Origin: Chthoniobacterales bacterium
Lineage (GTDB): Bacteria; Verrucomicrobiota; Verrucomicrobiia; Chthoniobacterales; UBA10450
Length of the DNA: 64,000 nucleotides
Assembly (NCBI GenBank): GCA_013821455.1
Contig: JACDGS010000006.1
Location: forward strand, 62,001 to 126,000
Direction: 5' to 3'
This document shows positions 36,564 through 43,082 of the stretch, in pieces. Each line of letters opens with the position of its first letter. Within the stretch, counting starts at the first letter, position 1. The notes below the pieces were generated by a model that made no database searches, was not told the origin of the DNA, and worked only from the letters and a program-made list of their open reading frames with translations. The translations under genes were made by a program, and so were the position numbers.

Positions 36564-36581
36564 GTTACAATCCTGTGACGC
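36564..36581 (-). promoter_or_regulatory. Candidate Pho box of the pst operon
   Basis: Minus strand GCGTCAC-AGGA-TTGTAAC, 7+4+7, 50 bp before the pstS start. Its position before a sure Pho-regulon operon anchors the GTNAC-N6-GTNAC pattern used for the other sites. A 9-mer copy lies 5 bp further upstream (36586-36594). Confidence 0.65.
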
Positions 36582-36659
36582 GAATTCGTTAGGCACTGCG
36601 AGCGAGCAGTTAGCCGATGGGTGTAGAGGCGAAAAAAACGGCGCAATTCCGATATGCGC

Positions 36660-37535
36660 CGGGAGTAAGCCGCCGCGCCGATAAGAGCCGCGCCCGGGAG
36701 AGTTAGAACCCACGCCAAAAAATGGGTCGTCGCTGCCGCGCATTCCGCGGCGAAACCGCCGACCGGGCGCAGATGCGGAGTGATGCGCGAGCCCATGGTT
36801 TTGACGATGCGTCAGCCGCCAAACATCGTCCCCACGCCATCGCCGCATGACAAGAAGGATGATCCAGAGTGCAATCTCATAGCGTATGCCCAAACAACTG
36901 CATGCCGTCGCCAGCCCATTGCTTTTTCCCGCCGGCCACGAGTAAGGCGACGATGATACCCATAGTCTTCTGCGCGTCGTGCGTCCCGTGTCCACGGCTG
37001 TAAGCGCCCGCGGAAAAGAGCGTCAGCTTGGCAAAGATACCTTCCGCCTTATGTCTCTCCGTCGGAAAAAGTAAGCCAACTTACACTTACCATGATGAGA
37101 TAACCCAAAACGAGACCTATAAGTGGCGAGAGAATAAGAAAGGCGATAACTGGTATCCAACCTTTGATCAGGATGACGCTAAAGCCCGCCTTGGTACCCG
37201 CGCCGGCAAAGCCACTTATCAGCGCAGGCGAAGAGTTGGTTGGCAAAGCCATCAGCCAGGTACTAATATCCCAACAATCACCCTACCACCGCAGCGAGGA
37301 TGACATAGATATCGACCGCGTGCGGATCGATCAGTTTCTCGCTGATCGTCTTCGCTACTCCAGTGCCAAAGACAAGAGCCGCGGCGAAGTTAAAGAAGGC
37401 CGCCCACAGCACCGCCTGCAAAGGTGATAAGACGACCGTCGCGACGGAGTTAGCGGCATCAAGGAAGCCGTTAAAGAAATCGAAGGTCAGCGCCAGCGCG
37501 ATGATTCCGAAGATAATCCAAAAAATTGGATTCAT
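36660..37535 (-). pseudogene. Decayed second pit phosphate transporter gene
   Basis: Starts intact at ATG 37535 (NPIFWIIFGIIALALTF, GFLDAANSVATVV, FGTGVAKTISEKLIDP), breaks at a stop near 37278, resumes in another frame at about 37252 (ALPTNSSPALISGFAGAG, PVIAFLILSPLIGLVLGY), breaks again near 37049, then GIFAKLTLFSAGAYS and GHGTHDAQKTMGIIVALLVA in a third frame, and a C-terminal part GGWRIVKTMGSRITP, PVGGFAAECAAA, VLTLPGAALIGAAAYS in yet another. At least three frameshifts, and deletions between. Both PiT signatures are recognisable, so it was a full transporter of a different PiT subtype from the intact pit. Its tail is what makes the pstS frame look longer. Confidence 0.85.
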
Positions 37536-37562
37536 CGTTCGGCCTAACGAGTATAGGACTAC

Positions 37563-37765
37563 CTAACCAACCCAGCGTCCTAAGCTATTCTTGAGCACGA
37601 CCCGCTGCAAAGTGCGGCTGACGTTCTCACAATTACCGATGGCGGTCTCCATCCAGTCGTGCAGCTCTTTCTTCTTCATCACTCGAGCGGCTCGGGATTG
37701 TCCTTAAAGAGGCGACCGAGGAATTCCACCCGGTGATCATCCGCCTGTCGCTCCAACCTTCATCG
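37563..37765 (-). pseudogene. Decayed DUF47 gene, C-terminal remnant
   Basis: On the minus strand ERQADDHRVEFLGRLFKDN-PEPLE is followed, after a one-base shift at a TGA, by VMKKKELHDWMETAIGNCEN and VSRTLQRVVLKNSLGRW with a stop at 37563-37565. This is the DUF47 C-terminal signature (compare EKVIDRCRDAGNIILQVVLKYS in the intact gene). It precedes the decayed pit in the normal DUF47-pit order. The N-terminal half is unrecognisable. 37766-37911 shows nothing else. Confidence 0.75.
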
Positions 37766-37911
37766 CTACAACTGGGATCGACCTCACTCCATCTCACCAT
37801 GAACAACCTCTTGAGCCTCCATCACTAAATTGCGAACAGAAGCGAAACCGGACGGGCACAGGCCTCGGCACAGGTCTCTTCTCGTTCCTCGGGCGAGCAC
37901 CAGAAGGTGGA

Positions 37912-37952
37912 TGTAGTGGGAGCCTTTGTAGGAAGGCCCGCAGCTCCACTAC
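37912..37952. repeat. REP-type palindrome with GTAG feet
   Basis: GTAGTGGGAGC (37913) pairs with GCTCCACTAC (to 37952), with an inner GGCC/CCTT-rich loop. It overlaps the stop codon of the S74-chaperone gene: the TAG at 37949-37951 is part of the GTAG foot read on the minus strand. Likely also its terminator. Confidence 0.6.
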
Positions 37953-39202
37953 TTATTGATGACCACTCGCGGCGCAGCCTGGCTCACCGCCAGTTGGTCG
38001 CTCACCTTCTGGATTTGCGATGTCAGAGTGTCGATTTGTTTCTGTTGCTGCGCGATAGTCGACCGTAAGCCCTCTTGCCGGGAGACCGTTGCTTTCAGCT
38101 GAGTGATGGCCGTTTCCTGTTCCTGCATCATTCGTTCCTGTCGGTCGACCTTGCGATGCTCTTTGAGAAATTCGTTGAGTAACATCGCGTTCACGGCTTC
38201 GTAACGGACCGTGTAAGCCTTACCCTGCTCGTCGCGCGCCACCAGTTCCGGATTCACTTGTTCCACTTGCTCAGCCACAAGGCCAAACTGCCGAATGCCA
38301 TCGGGATCAAGCTCATGCTTGTAGCGGAAGGTTACTGGTTTCAGGGCGAGGATCGCTTCGCTCGCCTTGTCCATCGGCTTGATCTCGTCCTTGAACCGCT
38401 TCGAAGAGGTAATCGTCCCTAAGTGGCCATTCGTATCTATTATTACTCCTACGCCTCCCGCCACCGTAACTCCACTGATGCCGGCGATAAAGGTGTTCTT
38501 CTGGGCGGGTCTCGTGCCAATCCGAATCTTCCCGGACTCGCCCGCGACACCAGCGCTGCCGATATCGATATTGTTATTGCCGATGGTGAGTGCGGATCCC
38601 GCTGAAAGACCTAGCCCTATGTTGTTACTGCCGGTGGTGTTGTTAAAGAGCGCATTAAAACCGCTGGCCGTGTTGTTGCCGCCGGTGGTGTTGTTAACGA
38701 GTGCACTGACACCGTTAGCCGTGTTAAAGCTCCCGGTAGTGTTAAATAGGAGTGAGCCGCTACCGGTGGCCGTGTTGTCGATCCCCGTTGTGTTGTTAAA
38801 GAGCGCAGCATCACCGTTGGCCGTGTTGTCGCCGCCGGTGGTGTTGTTAACGAGTGCACTGCGACCATTGGCCGTGTTCTGGCTGCCGGTTGTGTTAAGT
38901 AGGAGCGAGTTGTTACCGGTGGCAGTGTTGGCCGCGCCGGTTGTGTTGTTAAAGAGCGCGTCAAATCCAATGGCTGTGTTGTCGGAACCGGTCGTTAGGC
39001 TGAAAAGCGCATCCATTCCCTCAGCTGTGTTACCGTTGGCATAGTCGCCGTCCGGAGGTGGGCTAACTGCTCTTGCCGCTGGCGACAGCGCCAGGCATGC
39101 AAGGCCGGCGGCGATGAAAAGAATACCGGGGCGCAATGGCGGCCGGCTGACCGAAGTTCTGATGGATGAAATAAGATTCGTTGGCTCCAATGGATGATGC
39201 AT
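37949..39202 (-). CDS. Secreted repeat protein with C-terminal S74 intramolecular chaperone
   Basis: 417 residues: signal peptide (about 23-45, LFIAAGLACLALSPAARA), eight 17-residue repeats (58-193, consensus NTA.G..AL.NNTTG..), a beta segment, then from about 280 a peptidase S74 domain: SSKRFKDEIKP at the self-cleavage site, ILALKPVTFRYK, QFGLVAEQVEQVNP, VRYEAVNAMLLNEFLKEH, followed by a coiled coil. S74 domains trimerise phage tail spikes and cut themselves off; here the carrier is a secreted bacterial protein and not in a prophage. The repeats would form a beta-helical or trimeric stalk. Two Pho-like repeats lie upstream. Confidence 0.8.
   Translation of the reverse strand: MHHPLEPTNLISSIRTSVSRPPLRPGILFIAAGLACLALSPAARAVSPPPDGDYANGNTAEGMDALFSLTTGSDNTAIGFDALFNNTTGAANTATGNNSLLLNTTGSQNTANGRSALVNNTTGGDNTANGDAALFNNTTGIDNTATGSGSLLFNTTGSFNTANGVSALVNNTTGGNNTASGFNALFNNTTGSNNIGLGLSAGSALTIGNNNIDIGSAGVAGESGKIRIGTRPAQKNTFIAGISGVTVAGGVGVIIDTNGHLGTITSSKRFKDEIKPMDKASEAILALKPVTFRYKHELDPDGIRQFGLVAEQVEQVNPELVARDEQGKAYTVRYEAVNAMLLNEFLKEHRKVDRQERMMQEQETAITQLKATVSRQEGLRSTIAQQQKQIDTLTSQIQKVSDQLAVSQAAPRVVINK
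38624..39031 (-). repeat. Eight tandem 51-bp coding repeats
   Basis: Eight units of 17 codons (NTA.G..AL.NNTTG) in the S74-chaperone gene. Unit phase is exact, so copy number can change without frameshift. One unit border contains a TCGTTAGGC word (38992-39000). Confidence 0.85.
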
Positions 39203-39248
39203 TTGAAGTGTTCTCTCACCGGGTCGTTCAGCCTGCCAGGAGAGAACG

Positions 39249-39266
39249 GTAACTACCTTGTTACTT
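39249..39266 (-). promoter_or_regulatory. Candidate Pho box before the S74-chaperone gene
   Basis: Minus strand AAGTAAC-AAGG-TAGTTAC: two GTNAC cores at 11-bp spacing, 47 bp before the start codon, a spacing like that of the pstS site. Confidence 0.35.
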
Positions 39267-39341
39267 TTCTGGATTTGCGCTCGGCGCGCCCCTTACCCGG
39301 AATTCCCGCACAGCGATCTTTCCCCATGTAAACTGTGTAAA

Positions 39342-39359
39342 GTTACAACTCCGTTACTT
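39342..39359 (-). promoter_or_regulatory. Second candidate Pho box in the divergent promoter region
   Basis: Minus strand AAGTAAC-GGAG-TTGTAAC, 140 bp from the S74-chaperone gene and 46 bp from the divergent propeller gene, but oriented to the former. Confidence 0.4.
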
Positions 39360-39404
39360 TTGGTCGCTCGCGGGCTGCGAGACTTCACGGCACTCATAGC
39401 GCCA

Positions 39405-40397
39405 ATGAAAATATTATTCAGAAAAATTCGTCCGGTCGGTGCGGCTCGCGTCGCCTCCCGACAAAACCCTCGCACCACACTCATCCTCGGTCTCGTCCTC
39501 GCCGCGCTGTCGTTAGGCAACGCCGCCCAGGCGAAGACCCGCTCCTTTCCGATCCCAACTCCCAACAGTCAGCCGATCTCAATCACGATGGGAGCGGATG
39601 GGAATTTCTGGTTCACGGAAGCAAATAGCAGCCGCGTCGCCCGGATCACGCCACAGGGAGTGATCACGGAGTTTGTGACCCCGACCTTCAGCTTCCCCTT
39701 TGATATTACTCCGGGCCCCGATGGCAACATCTGGTTCTCCGAGGGTTCGACGGGTCAAATCGCTTTCATCACTCCTGCGGGCCAGATCACCGAGATCGTC
39801 TTTTCGAGTTTCGATAACTCATCCGGCATCGTTACTGGGCCTGACGGCAACATCTGGTTTACTGACCTGACCGGTAACAATATCTGGCGCTACAATCTCA
39901 CCACCCGAGTCCTGAACAAGTTCCCGGTCCCGACGCCGAACTCGTTCCCAAATGACATCGCGGTGGGTGCAGATGGTAATCTCTGGTTTACCGAGCAGAC
40001 AGGTGGAAACATCGGGCGGATCACCACGACCGGAGTCATCACGGAATTCGGCAACGGTGGCTTGGCTTCTCCCCGCTCGATTACTGACGGGCCGGATGGC
40101 AACGTCTGGTTTACGTTGAGCAACCCGCAAATCGGCAAGATCACACCGGCCGGCGTCGTGACCTTCTTCGCCACCCCGACAAATGCCGAAGATATCGCGC
40201 GCGGGCCGGGAAATACTCTCTTATTCACCGAGTTTGGCTTTAACAAAATCGCCAGCATCACCACCAGCGGTGTAGTTACCGAATCGCAAGAGTTCCGGAA
40301 CAGCGAACCGACCGGCATCACCGCCGGGGTTGGCCACACTGCCTGGTTCCTGGGCTTTGGGAATAACAAGGTCTATACCACGAATCTTCCTCGATAA
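39405..40397 (+). CDS. Secreted Vgb-like seven-bladed beta-propeller
   Basis: 330 residues from ATG 39405 (MKILFRKIRP..., signal peptide ending NAAQA). The mature part consists of repeats of about 42 residues with the pattern (G)PDGN(I/V)WFT...(N/S).IGRIT..G.(I/V)TEF, for example MGADGNFWFTEANSSRVARI, TPGPDGNIWFSEG, TDGPDGNVWFTLS. This is the propeller of virginiamycin B lyase and related NHL/SMP proteins. In soil bacteria most such proteins are not antibiotic lyases; the catalytic His and Glu set of Vgb is not evident here. One 9-mer copy lies in the signal-peptide region (SLG). Confidence 0.8.
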   Translation: MKILFRKIRPVGAARVASRQNPRTTLILGLVLAALSLGNAAQAKTRSFPIPTPNSQPISITMGADGNFWFTEANSSRVARITPQGVITEFVTPTFSFPFDITPGPDGNIWFSEGSTGQIAFITPAGQITEIVFSSFDNSSGIVTGPDGNIWFTDLTGNNIWRYNLTTRVLNKFPVPTPNSFPNDIAVGADGNLWFTEQTGGNIGRITTTGVITEFGNGGLASPRSITDGPDGNVWFTLSNPQIGKITPAGVVTFFATPTNAEDIARGPGNTLLFTEFGFNKIASITTSGVVTESQEFRNSEPTGITAGVGHTAWFLGFGNNKVYTTNLPR

Positions 40398-40443
40398 GGA
40401 CGATGTTGTCCGCGATGGCGGATCTTCAGCTTAACGAATAAAG

Positions 40444-40478
40444 GACGGGCGGGAGGTTCTCCCGCCCGTTTTGCTTTG
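40444..40478 (+). terminator. Rho-independent terminator of the propeller gene
   Basis: ACGGGCGGGA / TCCCGCCCGT 10-bp stem, loop GGTTC, followed by TTTGCTTT. GCTTAACGAATAAAGG, a one-mismatch copy of the extended dispersed word, lies just upstream. The 40398-40729 gap holds this and the next terminator, otherwise nothing recognised. Confidence 0.85.
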
Positions 40479-40662
40479 CGACGAAGCACCGACTCTCCGG
40501 ACGCCTTTTGTCTTGGAGCGCACCGCGCCGTCTATGCCAGGGTAGCGCCTTGAGCAAAGAAAAGCGCATAACAATCCCAGGCAGCGACGGAAGGTTCGAG
40601 CCGCGGGAAGCCCCTTCCTTCGATCCGATTTTGATCAGGCGCTTGGTGAGGTGTGACGCAGG

Positions 40663-40696
40663 CAAAACGCCCCAGGCCCCCCAAGACCTGGGGCGC
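40663..40696 (-). terminator. Rho-independent terminator of the PhoX-like gene
   Basis: Read on the minus strand: CGCCCCAGG / CCTGGGGCG stem (40687-40695 with 40668-40676) followed by TTTTGCC, 34 bp after the stop codon. Confidence 0.8.
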
Positions 40697-40729
40697 TGCC
40701 GCCTTGACCTATTGACCGCTGGAAAAGAG

Positions 40730-42259
40730 TTACTCGCCGGTCGCTTCGTTTAGTCTGGGAGTCTCGACCTCGTAGAGATTATTCTCGCCGTGTTGCTGGG
40801 AGAAGAAGAGCCGGCTCTTCAGTGGGTTAGGCGGGCGGGTGCCGATGAGCCCGCCGATGGTAGTGTCGCCATCGGAGTTATGGAGGCCGGTCGGTTCGTT
40901 ATCTTCGGCGATCGCCATCCGGTCCTGGCCAAGAGCGACGAAGCGCGCCGCAGTTGCCGGGTTGCTCACGTTATAGGCCCAGATCGAGTCGAGCTTGTTT
41001 AACTCATCGTGCAAGGTGTCGCCGCGATCTTCGGCCGCGAGAAGGGTGGTGCGGCTGGTGAAGGTGACGTTATCGAAGCTCGAATGATCGGCATCACCCA
41101 GGACGACAATGCTGATAGTGCCGGTCTGGCGGGTCTGATCGAGGTCAACGCGGAAGATGCCGCCCCATGCGCCGCGGGCGGCAAGAGCGGGGTCATTGCC
41201 GGCGTTGGCATCGGTATCACCTGTGATGTCGAAGAAGAAGGTGCGGAAACCACTCCCAGGTTGGAATTGGCCGTTCTCGGGACGCTTGAAGGGCGTAGCG
41301 CTGGCGGCTTTCGCGAGGGCATTGGCGTCAAAGGGAGCGGTCCCATTAGTCGCGGTATCGTGCACCGTGACCCATTTGACCGGATAGCTCGTCCCCGGAG
41401 TGTGCAGGTCGAGTTGGTTCTGCGAAAGAGTGTCGCCCGTAGGAACGAAGACGACCGGCTGGCCGTTAATGCTTACTTGCAGAGCTTGTAACTTACCCTG
41501 AGTAAGGTCCGCTTTGTTCGTCGGCACGAAGCGATAGACGAAAGAGTTAGGATTCTTAGCGAAACCGAAGAGGGCGCCGCCGACATCTTCGACGATGAAG
41601 ACGTTGCCCTGATCGTCGGGATGGATTCCTTCGTAGCCACCCTGCCCCAGACTACCATAGAGCGTGCGCAGCCCAGCCCCGCCGCCGGTGCTGGAGTCGA
41701 AGTCGTCACTTACCTCGATCACGCCGCCGAGATTTCCATTTTCCTGCGTGAAGAGAAGAGTCTGCGAAAATGGATCCCAGGTGGAGCCATCGATGCGGGT
41801 GAAGTGGGTCAGGCCATCCGTGCCGGGCAGGGTGAGCAAGGTAATACGGTGATCCGGACTCGACACGTCGAGGTTGACGCGCGTGATGTAGGCCAGGTCG
41901 CCGCTATTCTCATGACCCTGGAAGAGAAAATGCCGCCCGTAGTCATAACCCACGGTGGGACCGCCGGGATTGTGATCGAGGATGAGATAGGTGTTTTCGT
42001 CCGGCTCGGTCAAGGTGACTCCGTCGGCCAGCAAGCCGTAGCGGACGATCGGACCGGTCTGATTTTCCAGCAGGTCCAGGCCTTGTTGCCGGAGATCGAG
42101 GGCGAAGTTTGGCGCGACGATGTTGTCGGAGACGACGACCGGGTTGGCGTCAGGCACGCTCTGCACAGGTCGGCCGAGCACGGTGATGGGGCTGGCGTTC
42201 GTTTGCGCGGCCAGAGCCGCGGTCGCGAAGAGACTGAAGATAACTGTTTTTGTAGTCAT
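40730..42259 (-). CDS. PhoX-like secreted phosphatase (DUF839 family)
   Basis: 509 residues with a signal peptide (about 1-22, TAALAAQTNASP). The chain has DUF839/PhoX propeller elements: GHENSGDLAYITRVNLD, FTQENGNLGGVIEV, YEGIHPDDQGNVFIVED, FKRPENGQFQPGSGFRTFFF, WGGIFRVDLDQ, LLAAEDRGDTLHDELNKLDS and FFSQQHGENNLYEVETP. PhoX enzymes are calcium/iron alkaline phosphatases; the acidic and RPE elements of the metal site seem present, but I cannot verify every ligand. Family placement is good, activity is inferred. No clear Pho box directly upstream. Stands in the phosphate-related half of the window. Confidence 0.7.
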   Translation of the reverse strand: MTTKTVIFSLFATAALAAQTNASPITVLGRPVQSVPDANPVVVSDNIVAPNFALDLRQQGLDLLENQTGPIVRYGLLADGVTLTEPDENTYLILDHNPGGPTVGYDYGRHFLFQGHENSGDLAYITRVNLDVSSPDHRITLLTLPGTDGLTHFTRIDGSTWDPFSQTLLFTQENGNLGGVIEVSDDFDSSTGGGAGLRTLYGSLGQGGYEGIHPDDQGNVFIVEDVGGALFGFAKNPNSFVYRFVPTNKADLTQGKLQALQVSINGQPVVFVPTGDTLSQNQLDLHTPGTSYPVKWVTVHDTATNGTAPFDANALAKAASATPFKRPENGQFQPGSGFRTFFFDITGDTDANAGNDPALAARGAWGGIFRVDLDQTRQTGTISIVVLGDADHSSFDNVTFTSRTTLLAAEDRGDTLHDELNKLDSIWAYNVSNPATAARFVALGQDRMAIAEDNEPTGLHNSDGDTTIGGLIGTRPPNPLKSRLFFSQQHGENNLYEVETPRLNEATGE

Positions 42260-42857
42260 ACTGTTTTGTTGGTTAAGACTGCTTTTGATCTTGTTCTTAT
42301 GGTTTGGATTTCGCGGCTTGATGGCCGCTGCCAGGGAACTTGCAATGTCTTTGTGTCGGCACCGTGGAGTGCAGGTGACATTTTGGCGAAATCAGAACCA
42401 ACGCCGGTGCCTTGAAGATCACGCCGGCGGGGAAGGAACGGCGTTCCAGGGACAGTATGAATAGCTCGCTGCGCTACTAGCCCTGCGCCCCGTCCGGCTA
42501 AGTCGCGAGCTACTTAGTCTTAGCCTCGTCGAGTCGCGGGCCGAGTAACTCTACCTACCCGATATATTAGGCCGAAGCAGCAGGGTGCTCTCCTATCGCA
42601 AACCACCTAGTTAGATCCTTGTGGACGACTGTAATTCCGGCAATGAAGTCGTGAAAGCACGGGTTTGTAGTAGGGCCAATATGCTGAATAAGAGATAAGT
42701 TCCCAAACAGCGAGGAGAAGCGGATCGCGCGCGGGCACTGAAAGGTATAAATCCACCAAACTGAGAGGTGGAAAGACAGGACCATCCGTCGGCGCGATGA
42801 CTCGCGCTTCCTAGGGCCGAGTCGCCGAAGAGACGGCTATCCTTTGTTCGTTAGGTA
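42260..42857. other. Gene-poor intergenic stretch
   Basis: Upstream region of the PhoX-like gene and low-information DNA. A 72-codon minus-strand frame at 42567-42785 (SLFGNLSLIQHIGPTTN) has no recognisable family. One TCGTTAGGT variant at 42848-42856. No RNA gene recognised. Confidence 0.4.
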
Positions 42858-43040
42858 TTCGTCGGAGACGGCTGCACAAGGCGAGCAGGATGAGAGCCGC
42901 AAGAATGTTGGTCAGGACGGCTGTTGGTTACGGGATGGGAACGATCTGCAGGTTCCTTTCATGAGAAAACAAGTCATCAGCACGGAGGAATGGTATCAGT
43001 AAAAACAGTACTTTTGCCGACGCTCGGTCAAGCTTTTTTC
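42858..43040 (-). pseudogene. Possible remnant of a PEP-CTERM protein gene
   Basis: Minus strand reads ADDLFSHERNLQIVPIP, a TAA, then PTAVLTNILAALILLALCSR and LRRIPN. The layout VP.P..(hydrophobic helix)..RLRR is that of a PEP-CTERM tail in which the Glu codon of PEP has become TAA (one base change). No intact upstream frame. Judged by eye only. Confidence 0.3.
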
Positions 43041-43082
43041 CGACAACCCTTCTCGCCCTCACGTGTGTCTGCGGAGAGAGAT

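Noticed and set aside
36515-36796. N-terminal extension of PstS in the same frame
   Set aside because: The sequence is the C-terminal end of the decayed pit gene; the signal peptide begins at 36514.
38624-39031. CRISPR-like regular repeats
   Set aside because: The 51-bp units are in-frame protein repeats without unique spacers; no cas genes.
42567-42785. Small minus-strand ORF of 72 codons
   Set aside because: No family, no neighbours and no visible ribosome-binding site; may be chance.
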